From Pseudomonadota bacterium (lineage in GTDB: Bacteria > Pseudomonadota > Gammaproteobacteria > Xanthomonadales > Rhodanobacteraceae): DNA of 35,498 nucleotides. The stretch is taken from the NCBI GenBank assembly GCA_018241145.1, contig JAFEEJ010000249.1, positions 1-35,498 of the forward strand, in the 5' to 3' direction. Under the pieces are notes generated by a model. It searched no databases and was not told where the DNA came from. It saw only the letters and a program-made list of their open reading frames with translations. Each line of letters begins with the position of its first letter. The first letter of the stretch is position 1. This document shows positions 16,296 to 24,722 of the stretch, piece by piece. A program made the position numbers and the translations under genes.

Positions 16296-17294
16296 TCAAT
16301 GCCCCGGCCCGATCTGGTCGAACACCGCGCCATCGGCGAAGAACTTCGCGTGCGCCTGCCGCCAGTCACCGAACCATTGCCGGATGGTGAACGTCTTGAC
16401 CGCGGGGAAATGCACGCCGCTGGTTTGCGCCGCCGCCGCCAGGCGCGGGCGATAGAAGTGTTTCGCCCCGATCGCCTGCGCCTGCGGCGTGTAGAGGAAT
16501 TCCAGGTAAGCCTTCGCGACGGCCGCGTTGCCGTGCCTGGCCGCGTTCGCATCGACCACCGCCACCGGCGGTTCGGCGAGGATGCTGACGGACGGCACGA
16601 CCATTTCGAATGCGCCCTTGCCGAACTCCTGCTGCGCAAGCAGCGCCTCGCTTTCCCACGCGATCAGCACGTCGCCCATGCCGCGTTGCACGAAGGTGTT
16701 GGTGGCGGCGCGCGCGCCCGCATCCAGCACCGGCACGTGGCGGTAGAGCGCCTTGACGAACTCGCGCGCCTTCGCCTCGTTGCCGCCCGGCAGCTGCAGC
16801 GCATAGCCCCACGCGGCGAGGAAATTCCAGCGCGCGCCGCCCGAGGTTTTCGGATTGGGCGTGATGACCTGCACGCCGGGCTTGATCAGGTCCGGCCAAT
16901 CCTTGATGTTTCTGGGATTGCCCTTGCGCACCAGGAACACGATGGTCGAGGTGTAGGGCGAGGAATGATCCGGCAATTCCTGCTGCCAGTCTTTCGACAA
17001 CAGGCCGCGGTCGGCGATCGCGTCGATGTCGTAGGCCAGGGCCAGGGTCACCACGTCGGCGGGCAGCCCGTCCACCACGGCGCGCGCCTGTTTGCCGGAA
17101 CCCGCGTGCGACATCTGCACGGTGACGTTGTCCCCATGCTGCGCCTTCCATTGCGCGGCGAACGCGCGGTTGATGTCCGCGTACAACTCGCGGGTCGGAT
17201 CGTAGGAAACGTTGAGCAACGTGAGGTTCGCGGCATGGACGACGTTGGCCGCCGCAGCCAGGCACACCATCAGGAGCAGGGTCTTCACCTTCAT
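16296..17294 (-). CDS. sbp: Periplasmic sulfate-binding protein
   Basis: The 332-residue substrate-binding protein delivers sulfate or thiosulfate to CysTWA. It has a signal peptide, [21 protein letters not shown], cleaved near residue 21. The mature protein opens with [16 protein letters not shown], the signature of the Sbp/CysP family. It contains [34 protein letters not shown] and [20 protein letters not shown], which line the ligand pocket. GGAG 8 bases before ATG 17292-17294 supports the start. It is the first gene of the operon, which then runs cysT, cysW, cysA and porin with overlaps or gaps up to 15 bp. Whether it prefers sulfate (Sbp) or thiosulfate (CysP) cannot be settled here. Confidence 0.93.
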   Translation of the reverse strand: MKVKTLLLMVCLAAAANVVHAANLTLLNVSYDPTRELYADINRAFAAQWKAQHGDNVTVQMSHAGSGKQARAVVDGLPADVVTLALAYDIDAIADRGLLSKDWQQELPDHSSPYTSTIVFLVRKGNPRNIKDWPDLIKPGVQVITPNPKTSGGARWNFLAAWGYALQLPGGNEAKAREFVKALYRHVPVLDAGARAATNTFVQRGMGDVLIAWESEALLAQQEFGKGAFEMVVPSVSILAEPPVAVVDANAARHGNAAVAKAYLEFLYTPQAQAIGAKHFYRPRLAAAAQTSGVHFPAVKTFTIRQWFGDWRQAHAKFFADGAVFDQIGPGH

Positions 17295-17886
17295 CGTCGA
17301 TTCTCCGGAAGTCGTTTTTCGAACGTGTACGGGGAAATTCGTGTAGCCGGGAGCCTCCGCCCTGGCGGGCGATCCCGCCCGGGGCGTTCCAACCTTCTTC
17401 CTCGTGAATCAGGCGAAAAAGCGGTATCCCGCCCACGCGCGGGTTGCGGCGATGTGTGCCTCGTCGATGCGTCCGCGCGCATCGCGCCGGCACCCGTTCT
17501 GGGCGGCGCTGCGCGATGCGACGCCTGCCCTTGCTTGCACCCTCGTTTCGGTTACGTCGTACATGCTCCACCACGTGTCGGCGCGTCCGGTTTTACTTGA
17601 CCACGGGTTTCGTTAAACATTTGCTCGGAAATCATTGCATTTGCGCTGGCGCAATCATTCACGCACACGCTGCACGCGAAACGGATCATCGCGTCGATCG
17701 ATACAACGCTGCGTCGATTCCGCACACGGGAAAAAAACACGGCGACAGTTTTCGCGCGCGGCACCGTTCTTCGCGGCCGATGTTCCCCGATCCGCACGCG
17801 TGACGCAGCCGCATTCCTCGCCGCGCGTTGCGAAACGCGGGCGATCGCCGGAGAACCCGACGGTGTCTTGCCGAAGGTTGCGCCGC
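17295..17886. other. 592-bp gene-free leader/promoter region of the sulfate operon
   Basis: I see no credible gene here; all open frames lack ribosome-binding sites and protein-like composition. GGCGGG-CGAT-CCCGCC is an inverted repeat at 17364-17379. A less GC-rich core at about 17590-17740 contains the dyad TTGCGC-TG-GCGCAA at 17641-17654, flanked by two direct copies of AATCATT (17630-17636 and 17653-17659), and is the likeliest promoter/operator zone. CGCGTT-GCGA-AACGCG at 17824-17839 is a hairpin 48 bp past the dsbD stop without a T-tract. Confidence 0.45.
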
Positions 17887-19701
17887 TCAGCCCGGGGCGG
17901 ATGATGGGCCGGCCGCTGCGGTCAGCGCTTCGCGCAGCAACGAATACGTCAGCACCGACGGCAGCACCTTGCCCGGGCCGCCGCCGCGCGGGAAGACCAC
18001 GTACAACGGCACGCCCGGCGAGTGGTACTGCTGCAGGAACGCGCCGATCTGCGGATCGACGTCGGTCCAGTCGCCGACCATGTAGACGGTCCCCGTGCGT
18101 CCGAGCAGATCACGGAACGCCGCGGTATCCAGCACCGTGCGCTCGTTTGCCTTGCAGGTGATGCACCAGTCGGCGGTCATGTCGACCAGGACCGGCGAGC
18201 CCGTGTTGCGCAACTCGGCAAGTTTCTGCTGCGAGAACCGCACCACGCCTGCTTCGTTTGCAGTCGTGAGGGAACCAGGTTGCAGCTGACCGAGAAAATA
18301 CAACGGCAGGACGGCGAGCAGGAACGGAACGACCGCGAGCGCGCGCACGAAGGTTCCGCGATAACGGCTGCGTTCGAACCACCACAGCGCCATCGCAAGG
18401 AATACCGCGGCGGCCAGCACCAGGCCCACCGCATCCGCGCCGCGCTGGTGCGCCAGCACCCAGACCAGCCAGACCGCGGTGAGATACATCGGGAAGGCAA
18501 GCACCTGCTTCAGCGTTTCCATCCACGCGCCGGGTTTCGGCAACCACCGCCCGAACGCCGGAATGAACCCGATCAGCAGGAACGGCAACGCGAGACCGAG
18601 GCCCAGCGCGAGGAACACGAGCAATGCGGCAGGCGCGGGGGCCACGAAGGCGTAGGCGAGCGCCGCGCCCATGAACGGCGCGATGCAGGGACTCGCGACC
18701 ACCACGGCCAGCACGCCGGTGAAGAAATCGCCGAATCGTCCCGGCCGCGCGGCAAGTCCCTGCCCGAGGTTGCCGAACGACACGCCGAACTGCACCACGC
18801 CCGACAGCGACAAGCCGACCGCGAGCATCACGCAAACGAGCACGCCCACGATCAGGGGCTGCTGCAATTGCACGCCCCAGCCCGGCACGTGTCCCGCCGA
18901 ACGCAAGCTCACGATGATCAGTCCGATCGCGGCGAACGAACCCAGCACGCCGGCGGTGTACATCAGCGCGTGCCGCCGCATCCGCGCCGCATCCTCGCCG
19001 CTCTCGAGCAACCCGATCGCCTTGATCGACAACACCGGCAACACGCACGGCATCAGGTTGAGGATCAGTCCGCCCGCCAACGCCAGCAACAACGCCGCCG
19101 CCAATCCGGTTCCGGTCTGCGTCGATGCGTCGTCGCCGTTCGCGTCGCCCTGATCCGCGGAGCCGGCAGCCGGTGCGGCAACCGCGGCTGTCGTTGCCGC
19201 CGGGCGGGGCGAACCGCCGGCCACGATGCCGGATCCCGCCGCAGCCGCACCGGGCAACGGAAGATCGAATTGCTGCGTGTGCGGCGGGTAGCAGATCTTC
19301 GGATCGACTTCGTGGCAACCCTGGTAGCGCACCGACAACCGGATGCGCTGCGTACCCGGCGCGAGCGTGTACGGAAGGCTCGCGTCGATGCTGTCGTGAT
19401 AGGTCTCGACGTCGCCGAGGTATTCGTCGTGGAATTTCCTGCCGTCTGGTAGCCGCGCCGCGCCGAGCGTCACGCCCTCGCCCCCGGTGAACTTCATCTG
19501 CCCGCGGTACAGGTAGTAGTGCGGCGCGATCGTCCAGTGCAGCGCGATCACGCCGGGCGTCGCGACGTGCGCTTCGAGTTGGTACGCCCGCTCGATCGGC
19601 AGCAATCCGGCGAGGCCCTGCGCATGGAGCGCCCCGGCGAGAAGCATTCCGATCAGGCCGCCGATCCGCAGCCAGGCTTTCACGGTTCGATTCGTTTTCA
19701 A
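17887..19701 (-). CDS. dsbD: Thiol:disulfide interchange protein DsbD
   Basis: DsbD carries electrons from cytoplasmic thioredoxin across the inner membrane to periplasmic DsbC and CcmG. The N-terminal signal (KAWLRIGGLIGMLLAGALHAQ) precedes the periplasmic alpha domain with its redox pair in YQGCHEVDPKICYPP. The membrane beta domain has eight helices and two conserved cysteines, in LNLMPCVLPVLSIKAIGL and VASPCIAPFMGAALAYAF. The C-terminal thioredoxin-like gamma domain carries C513-ITC-516 in TADWCITCKANER. All six catalytic cysteines are therefore present. I chose a TTG start at 19699-19701 because GAGGG lies 7 bases upstream and the signal peptide begins there, giving 604 residues. ATG 19749 and GTG 19683 are alternatives. 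Confidence 0.92.
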   Translation of the reverse strand: MKTNRTVKAWLRIGGLIGMLLAGALHAQGLAGLLPIERAYQLEAHVATPGVIALHWTIAPHYYLYRGQMKFTGGEGVTLGAARLPDGRKFHDEYLGDVETYHDSIDASLPYTLAPGTQRIRLSVRYQGCHEVDPKICYPPHTQQFDLPLPGAAAAGSGIVAGGSPRPAATTAAVAAPAAGSADQGDANGDDASTQTGTGLAAALLLALAGGLILNLMPCVLPVLSIKAIGLLESGEDAARMRRHALMYTAGVLGSFAAIGLIIVSLRSAGHVPGWGVQLQQPLIVGVLVCVMLAVGLSLSGVVQFGVSFGNLGQGLAARPGRFGDFFTGVLAVVVASPCIAPFMGAALAYAFVAPAPAALLVFLALGLGLALPFLLIGFIPAFGRWLPKPGAWMETLKQVLAFPMYLTAVWLVWVLAHQRGADAVGLVLAAAVFLAMALWWFERSRYRGTFVRALAVVPFLLAVLPLYFLGQLQPGSLTTANEAGVVRFSQQKLAELRNTGSPVLVDMTADWCITCKANERTVLDTAAFRDLLGRTGTVYMVGDWTDVDPQIGAFLQQYHSPGVPLYVVFPRGGGPGKVLPSVLTYSLLREALTAAAGPSSAPG

Positions 19702-19799
19702 CGCACAGCCCTCGCGCGCGACCCGGACATCCACGTCGCGCGCCTCCATTGTACCGATGCCGGACACGCGGGATCGGGATCGAGCCTGTGCCGCGCCGG

Positions 19800-20378
19800 T
19801 CAGTCGTTGACGATCAGGATCGCACCCTGGGTCTGGCCATGCCGTGTGTCCTGGTCGTACTTCGCATCCAATGCCGCATATTTGTCGAGGATGGAGGTTG
19901 CCTCGGCGTTGAATTGCCGTTGCAGGCTCGCGCAATCCGCGGCTGGTGGAGTGGCTTCGCGAAGGGCCGCGATTTCCCGCGCCGCTTCGACACCGTGCGC
20001 GTAATGCCCGTCTTCATGCACGCGCAAGGCCGCCATCATGGACTGCCATGATTGAACCAGCGACTTCGGCGCAGTGCCGCTGTCGACCCAGCGCGGGAGG
20101 GTCATCGTTCCATCGACCTCGACGGTCAAGTCCGTCAGCTTGCAGCTTTCCGGGCCGGACTGATAGCGGTAGTTCCAGGTCACGTGCCAGATCGTGTAGG
20201 CCGGGACCCGCTTTCCCTGCGGGTCGAGCGGGCCCCTGGTTTCCATCTCGTGGATCAGTTGCCTGCCGGTGCTGGCCGAGATGTCGTAATAGACGACCCG
20301 GACGTCGCCCGCATGCACGACGGCCGGAACGACCAGGAGTGCGATCCGAAAGACGCCTTTCGCGAGCCTCTTCATCAT
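19800..20378 (-). CDS. DUF922 putative secreted zinc protease
   Basis: The 192-residue protein has a signal peptide (MMKRLAKGVFRIALLVVPAVVHA, cleavage near 23), so it is probably periplasmic. It belongs to the DUF922 family, which begins its mature region with a YYDISASTGRQLIHEM pattern and continues with TIWHVTWNYRYQ. The metal-binding HExxH motif is H121-E-D-G-H125, preceded by the ALRVHEDGHYAHGVEAA helix. Two cysteines (79 and one near 149) may form a disulfide. Peptidase activity is a family prediction, not proven. The start at ATG 20378 is one codon before another ATG. It sits directly downstream of tRNA-Lys in the same direction, 64 bp away. Confidence 0.8.
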   Translation of the reverse strand: MMKRLAKGVFRIALLVVPAVVHAGDVRVVYYDISASTGRQLIHEMETRGPLDPQGKRVPAYTIWHVTWNYRYQSGPESCKLTDLTVEVDGTMTLPRWVDSGTAPKSLVQSWQSMMAALRVHEDGHYAHGVEAAREIAALREATPPAADCASLQRQFNAEATSILDKYAALDAKYDQDTRHGQTQGAILIVND

Positions 20379-20442
20379 CGATCGACCAACCGATTGAGTT
20401 CGTCTGCGAGACCGCCGGCATGGTCCGTATTGGATCGCCATG

Positions 20443-20517
20443 TGGTGGGCCGTGATGGGATCGAACCATCGACCAACGGATTAAAAGTCCGCTGCTCTAC
20501 CGCTGAGCTAACGGCCC
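20443..20517 (-). tRNA. tRNA-Lys (anticodon UUU)
   Basis: The 75-base cloverleaf on the minus strand has a 7-bp acceptor stem (GGGCCGU with ACGGCCC), D arm GCUC/GAGC, anticodon arm GCGGA-CUUUUAA-UCCGU with anticodon UUU at 20483-20485, T arm GAUGG-UUCGAUC-CCAUC, discriminator A and an encoded CCA. It lies 57 bp after queC in the same direction, the same arrangement as in Pseudomonas. No tRNA-fragment repeat or integrase is found beyond its 3' end. Confidence 0.97.
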
Positions 20518-20574
20518 GGGCGAATCGCCAAGTTTAGGGTGCACGCGAATAGCCGACAAGCAATGCGCGGCCGA

Positions 20575-21252
20575 TCAGCGATAGCGTGTCGGGTCCCCTG
20601 CCCCCGCATCGGCAAAGCCCTGCGCGCGCAGCGCGCACGCGTCGCACCGGCCGCAGGCCCGGCCGGCGGCATCGGCGCCGTAGCAGGAGACGGTCGCGGA
20701 AAAATCCACCCCCAGGCGCAAGCCTTCGCGCACGATGTCGGCCTTCGACCGGTCGATCAGGGGCGCGTGCACCTGCATGGCGCGGCCTTCCACGCCGGCC
20801 CTGGTGGCGAGGTTGGCGAGCGCCTCGAATGCCGCGACGAACGCCGGGCGGCAATCCGGATAGCCGGAATAGTCGACCGCGTTGACCCCGCAGAAGATGT
20901 CGCTCGCATCGAGCACCTCGGCCCATCCCAGCGCGATCGAAAGCATGATGGTGTTGCGCGCGGGAACGTAGGTGATGGGGATTTCATCGGCCGCGTGCAC
21001 GCGCGAGTATTCCGGCACGGCGATGTCGGCGGTCAAGGCCGAGCCGCCGATGCTGCGCAGGTCGACGTCCACGACCTTGTGTTCGACCGCGCCGAGCATG
21101 GCCGCCACGCGCGCCGCAGCCGAAAGTTCCGAGGCGTGCCGCTGGCCGTAGGCCACGCTCAGGGCGTGGCAGGCGAAGCCGCGCTCGCGCGCCAGCGCCA
21201 GCGTGACGGCCGAATCCATTCCGCCGGACAGGAGCACGACCGCGCGTTTCAT
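20575..21252 (-). CDS. queC: 7-cyano-7-deazaguanine synthase
   Basis: QueC converts 7-carboxy-7-deazaguanine to preQ0 using ATP and ammonia, in the queuosine tRNA-modification pathway. The 225-residue protein has the ATP-pyrophosphatase P-loop SGGMDS at 9-14, [10 protein letters not shown] near 39-48, and [17 protein letters not shown]. The C-terminal zinc site is Cys190, Cys200, Cys203 and Cys206 (CYG..CGRCDAC). The start ATG at 21250-21252 overlaps the queE stop (ATGA), so the two sequential enzymes are translationally coupled. Confidence 0.96.
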   Translation of the reverse strand: MKRAVVLLSGGMDSAVTLALARERGFACHALSVAYGQRHASELSAAARVAAMLGAVEHKVVDVDLRSIGGSALTADIAVPEYSRVHAADEIPITYVPARNTIMLSIALGWAEVLDASDIFCGVNAVDYSGYPDCRPAFVAAFEALANLATRAGVEGRAMQVHAPLIDRSKADIVREGLRLGVDFSATVSCYGADAAGRACGRCDACALRAQGFADAGAGDPTRYR

Positions 21253-21926
21253 CGCCCCGGCGCCTCGCCCCACAAATACTTGTGCAACTGGACCTGCAAG
21301 CGCACGGGCAAACGATCCTGCAGTATCCATTCGGCGAGTGCGCGCGGTTCGAGCTCGCCGTATACGGGCGAGAACAGCACCATGCAACGCGAAGGCATGT
21401 CGTGTTCGCGCATCGCCGCCACCGCCCATTCGTAATCCGCGCGATCGGCCAGCACGAACTTCAACTGGTCGTTCGATGCGAGATGCGCGAGATTCTCCCA
21501 TCGGTTGCGCGCGGATTCCCCGGAGCCCGGAGGCTTGACGTCCACCACGCGCCGCACGCGCGCGTCCACTCGCGAGATGTCCAGCGCGCCGGAAGTTTCC
21601 AGCGAGACCTCGAACCCGGCATCGCACAGCGCCGAGAGCAGGTCGTGGCAGCGTTTCTGCGCCAGCGGCTCGCCACCGGTGACGCACACCCGGCGCGCGT
21701 CGAAACCGCGCACCTTCTCGATGATGGCGCCGATGTCGCGCCATTCGCCGCCTTCGAACGCGTAAGCCGTATCGCACCAGGCGCAGCGCAGCGGACACCC
21801 GGTGAGCCGCACGAACACGGTCGGCCAGCCCACCGCGTCGGCTTCGCCCTGGATGGAATGGAAGATTTCGCTGACACGCAAGCGTGGCGCGGCAATTTCT
21901 GCCGGCGCTGGCGCTTGCACTTTCAC
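21249..21926 (-). CDS. queE: 7-carboxy-7-deazaguanine synthase (radical SAM)
   Basis: QueE rearranges 6-carboxytetrahydropterin to 7-carboxy-7-deazaguanine using S-adenosylmethionine and a 4Fe-4S cluster. The 225-residue protein has the cluster motif C44-PLR-C48-AW-C51, the SAM-binding TGGEP at 83-87, and [11 protein letters not shown] at the N-terminus, typical of QueE. The start appears to be GTG at 21924-21926, four bases after the cpoB stop; a second GTG two codons later is possible. No strong ribosome-binding site is visible, so coupling to cpoB is likely. QueD and QueF are not in the window. Confidence 0.94.
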   Translation of the reverse strand: MKVQAPAPAEIAAPRLRVSEIFHSIQGEADAVGWPTVFVRLTGCPLRCAWCDTAYAFEGGEWRDIGAIIEKVRGFDARRVCVTGGEPLAQKRCHDLLSALCDAGFEVSLETSGALDISRVDARVRRVVDVKPPGSGESARNRWENLAHLASNDQLKFVLADRADYEWAVAAMREHDMPSRCMVLFSPVYGELEPRALAEWILQDRLPVRLQVQLHKYLWGEAPGR

Positions 21927-21930
21927 GGGA

Positions 21931-22758
21931 TCAGCCGCCGTTCTTCTGCAGTGTCACCGTGCGCAGGCGGCTCTGCGCCAGGCGCGCCACGGTGGTACCC
22001 GGATATTTCCTGATCACCGATTTGAGCGTCGCCTGCGCGGCGTCGAACTTCTTCATCTCGGCCTGGCAATAACCGACCTTCAGCAGCGCGTCGGGCGCCT
22101 TCTCGCTGCCGGGATAAACCTTCAGCAGGTTCTGGAAGGTATCGAGCGATACCTGGTAGTTCTGGGTGACGTAATACGATTCGCCCAGCCAGTAATTCGC
22201 GTTGGGCGCCAGCGCGCTCTGCGGATATTTCTGCGTGAAGGCGCGGAACCCGCGCGAGGCATCCACGTAATCGCCGGCCTGCAGAGACTTGAACGCCGCG
22301 TTGTAGGCCGCCTGTTCGTCGGCGCCGGGCGGACCGGGTGGCGGGGTGGAACCGGCGGCGACCGGCGCGACAGCGGCAGAAGCGGAAGCTGCCGGCGGTG
22401 CGGCGCCGCTGCTGGCGGCGGACCCGGGCGATGCGCCGCCCTTGCCTTCCAGCCTGCCGATGCGGGAATCCAGGTCGAGGTACTGGTCCTTGTTCTGCTG
22501 CTGCAACTGCTGCAGCTGGTGCTGCAGGTCCTCGATGCGGCCTTCCATCTGCTGCAATTGCGATTGCAGGTCCTGGATCTGGTTGACCAGGCCGACCCCG
22601 CCCTGCGACGACTGCTGTTGCGCCTGTTGCTGCTCCAGGCGGGCAACGCGTTCGGAAAGGCTCGGCGTCTGCGCGCCCGCGGACGCGGCGGCGGCCGCTG
22701 TCGCGACCACCGCCGTCATTGCAAGCGCCTTGCCGATGCGCGAACCGCGGATGCTCAT
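21931..22758 (-). CDS. cpoB: Cell division coordinator CpoB / Tol-Pal system protein YbgF
   Basis: This 275-residue periplasmic protein links peptidoglycan synthesis to Tol-Pal-driven outer-membrane constriction. It has a signal peptide ending near ASAGA (residue 29), then a Gln-rich coiled coil at about 33-105 (LSERVARLEQQQ... to DSRIGRLEGK) that trimerises in the family. An Ala/Pro/Ser-rich linker spans 106-145. The C-terminal tetratricopeptide repeats start at EQAAYNAAFKSLQAGDYVDA and run through LGESYYVTQNY and LLKVGYCQAEMKKFDAA. It follows pal by 41 bp and abuts queE. Confidence 0.95.
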   Translation of the reverse strand: MSIRGSRIGKALAMTAVVATAAAAASAGAQTPSLSERVARLEQQQAQQQSSQGGVGLVNQIQDLQSQLQQMEGRIEDLQHQLQQLQQQNKDQYLDLDSRIGRLEGKGGASPGSAASSGAAPPAASASAAVAPVAAGSTPPPGPPGADEQAAYNAAFKSLQAGDYVDASRGFRAFTQKYPQSALAPNANYWLGESYYVTQNYQVSLDTFQNLLKVYPGSEKAPDALLKVGYCQAEMKKFDAAQATLKSVIRKYPGTTVARLAQSRLRTVTLQKNGG

Positions 22759-22799
22759 CTACATCTATGACCGGCTTGCCGCCATCATTTGATGCTGAT

Positions 22800-23306
22800 T
22801 CATTTCGCCGTGTAGACGATCTCGACGCGGCGGTTCTTGGACCAGCAATCCTCGTTGTGTTCGCGGCAGGTCGGGCGTTCTTCGCCGTAGGACACCACGT
22901 TCATCTGCGAGGCCTGGGCGCCATCGGCCTGCAACGCGCTCATCACCGCATTGCCGCGGCGCTCGCCGAGGCCGAGGTTGTATTCGCGGGTGCCGCGCTC
23001 GTCGGTGTTGCCTTCCAGCGTCATGCGCGCCATGGGACGGTCACGCAGGTACTTGGCGTGGCAGGCGACGATCTGCTGGAACTCCGGGCGGATCTCGCTC
23101 TTGTCGAAATCGAAGTACACGACGCGCTGGCGCAGGCAGGCGTCGGTATCGAGGTCGGCCGGGGTGTAGGCGCCCGCAGTGGTGGCTTCGGGGACCGGAG
23201 GCGGCGCGGCTTCCGGCGGGGGGGCCTTCACTTCCTGCTTCTTGGCGCAGGCGGCAAGGCCGACGCACAACAGGGCTGCAAGGGTGATGCGGGCGGTAGC
23301 GTTCAT
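22800..23306 (-). CDS. pal: Peptidoglycan-associated lipoprotein
   Basis: Pal anchors the outer membrane to peptidoglycan and binds TolB. The 168-residue precursor has the lipobox LAAC with lipidated Cys20, then a Pro/Ala-rich tether (about 27-50) and an OmpA-like domain. That domain contains VYFDFDKSEIRPEF, LEGNTDERGTREYNLGLGERR (the diaminopimelate-binding region) and VSYGEERP. The ribosome-binding site AGAAGGA is 6 bases before ATG 23304-23306. The 94-bp gap after tolB may contain a separate pal promoter. Confidence 0.97.
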   Translation of the reverse strand: MNATARITLAALLCVGLAACAKKQEVKAPPPEAAPPPVPEATTAGAYTPADLDTDACLRQRVVYFDFDKSEIRPEFQQIVACHAKYLRDRPMARMTLEGNTDERGTREYNLGLGERRGNAVMSALQADGAQASQMNVVSYGEERPTCREHNEDCWSKNRRVEIVYTAK

Positions 23307-23400
23307 AACGGTTCCTTCTTCTTGAACGATTGAGTCAATCGATGAATTCCGAGGATTGTTCGATCATTACCTGTCTTGCTGCGACGACTTGTGCCGCCTG

Positions 23401-24714
23401 TCATTGCTGGCGATACGGCCCCCAGGCCGGTTCACGCACGTCGCCATCGCTCAGTACCAGGCGCTGGCGTACGCGCCCATCCGAGGACGCAGCGTACAGG
23501 ACGCCGCGTGGACCTTCCGTGGAGGCATACAACAGCATGCTGGCATTGGGCGCGAAGCTCGGCGATTCGTCCAGGCTGCCGGGCGAAACGAACCGGATCT
23601 GGCCGCCCAGGCTTTTGTCCATGATCGCAATACGATACACGTTTCCGTTGCCCTGCACCATTGCGAGCTGGTTGCCGTCGTAGCTGATCGAGACGTCGGC
23701 GTTGTACTGGCCCTGGAAGGTCAGTCGCTGCGCCGCACCACCGCCGGCCGGCACCTCGTACAGCTGCGGCTTGCCGGAACGGTCGGAGGTGAAGACCAGA
23801 TTGGCACCGTCGGGGGTCCATTCCGGCTCGGTATCGATCGCCAGGTTGTTGGTGATCCGGGTCAGCGCGCCGCTGCCCATGTCCATCACGTAGATCTCGG
23901 GGTTGCCCTGGTAGGACAGCGACATCGCCAGCCGGCGGCCGTCCGGGGAAAACTTCGGCGCGCCGTTGATGCCGGGCCTGGAAGACAGCAGCCGGCGCGC
24001 GCCGGTGGTGATGTCCTGCAGGTAGATCGCCGAGTCGCCGTGTTCGAAGGACACGTAGGCGAGCTTGCTGCCGTCCGGCGACCACGCCGGCGACAGCAAC
24101 GGTTCGCGCGAACGCACCACGGTCTGCGGGTTGTAGCCGTCCGAATCGGCGATGATCAGCGAATACTGCATGTTGCGGCCGGTGCCGATCGCCGTGACGT
24201 AGGCGATGCGGGTGTCGAAGGCGCCGCGCACGCCGATGATCTTCTGGTAGATCTGGTCGGCGATCTTGTGCGCCACGCGGCGCAGGTCGCTGCCCTGCCC
24301 GGTGATGGACAGGCCGAGCAGGCGCTGCTGCTTGTTGACGTCCCACAGCTCGAAATCCGCGCGCAGCGCGCCGCCCCCGGCGTCCGAGGTGCGGCCGACC
24401 ACGAGGTAATCCTGCTTCAACTGCTGCCAGGTCGGAAACTTGATCTCGCTGCCGGCGGTGGGCGTCTCAACGACTTCGCTCCTGGGCAGCGCACGGAACT
24501 TGCCGCAGCGGTTCAGATCCATGCTGACCACGTCGGCGATGTCGGTGGAGGGCGCGGGCCCTGCGCTTTGCCCGAACGGCACCACCGTGATCGGAATCGC
24601 CGAAGGCACGCCGTTGACGATCTGCACGGTCAGGCCCTGCGCCTGCGTTTGCGCGGCGAACAGGCCGGCGCAGACGATCATCAGGAAGGCGAACAGGAAT
24701 TTCGGATTTCGCAT
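23401..24714 (-). CDS. tolB: Tol-Pal system beta-propeller protein TolB
   Basis: The 437-residue periplasmic protein cycles between Pal and TolA. It has a signal peptide cleaved near residue 25 (QTQAQ). An N-terminal alpha/beta domain (about 27-160) precedes a six-bladed propeller with repeated PAWSPDGSKLAYVSF, PKFSPDGRRLAMSLSYQGNPEIYVMDMGSG and PEWTPDGANLVFTSDRSGKPQLYEV blades. GAGGA six bases before ATG 24712-24714 sets the start; that site overlaps the tolA stop (8-bp gap). Length and blade count match the family. Confidence 0.97.
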   Translation of the reverse strand: MRNPKFLFAFLMIVCAGLFAAQTQAQGLTVQIVNGVPSAIPITVVPFGQSAGPAPSTDIADVVSMDLNRCGKFRALPRSEVVETPTAGSEIKFPTWQQLKQDYLVVGRTSDAGGGALRADFELWDVNKQQRLLGLSITGQGSDLRRVAHKIADQIYQKIIGVRGAFDTRIAYVTAIGTGRNMQYSLIIADSDGYNPQTVVRSREPLLSPAWSPDGSKLAYVSFEHGDSAIYLQDITTGARRLLSSRPGINGAPKFSPDGRRLAMSLSYQGNPEIYVMDMGSGALTRITNNLAIDTEPEWTPDGANLVFTSDRSGKPQLYEVPAGGGAAQRLTFQGQYNADVSISYDGNQLAMVQGNGNVYRIAIMDKSLGGQIRFVSPGSLDESPSFAPNASMLLYASTEGPRGVLYAASSDGRVRQRLVLSDGDVREPAWGPYRQQ

Positions 24715-24722
24715 GGCTTTCC

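Noticed and set aside
17404-17803. Small open frames in the gap between dsbD and sbp
   Set aside because: They are short and overlapping, lack ribosome-binding sites, show no recognisable motifs, and cover a likely promoter region.
18022-19452. 476-codon plus-strand open frame
   Set aside because: It is antisense to dsbD and made of charged, repetitive residues typical of antisense to membrane segments.
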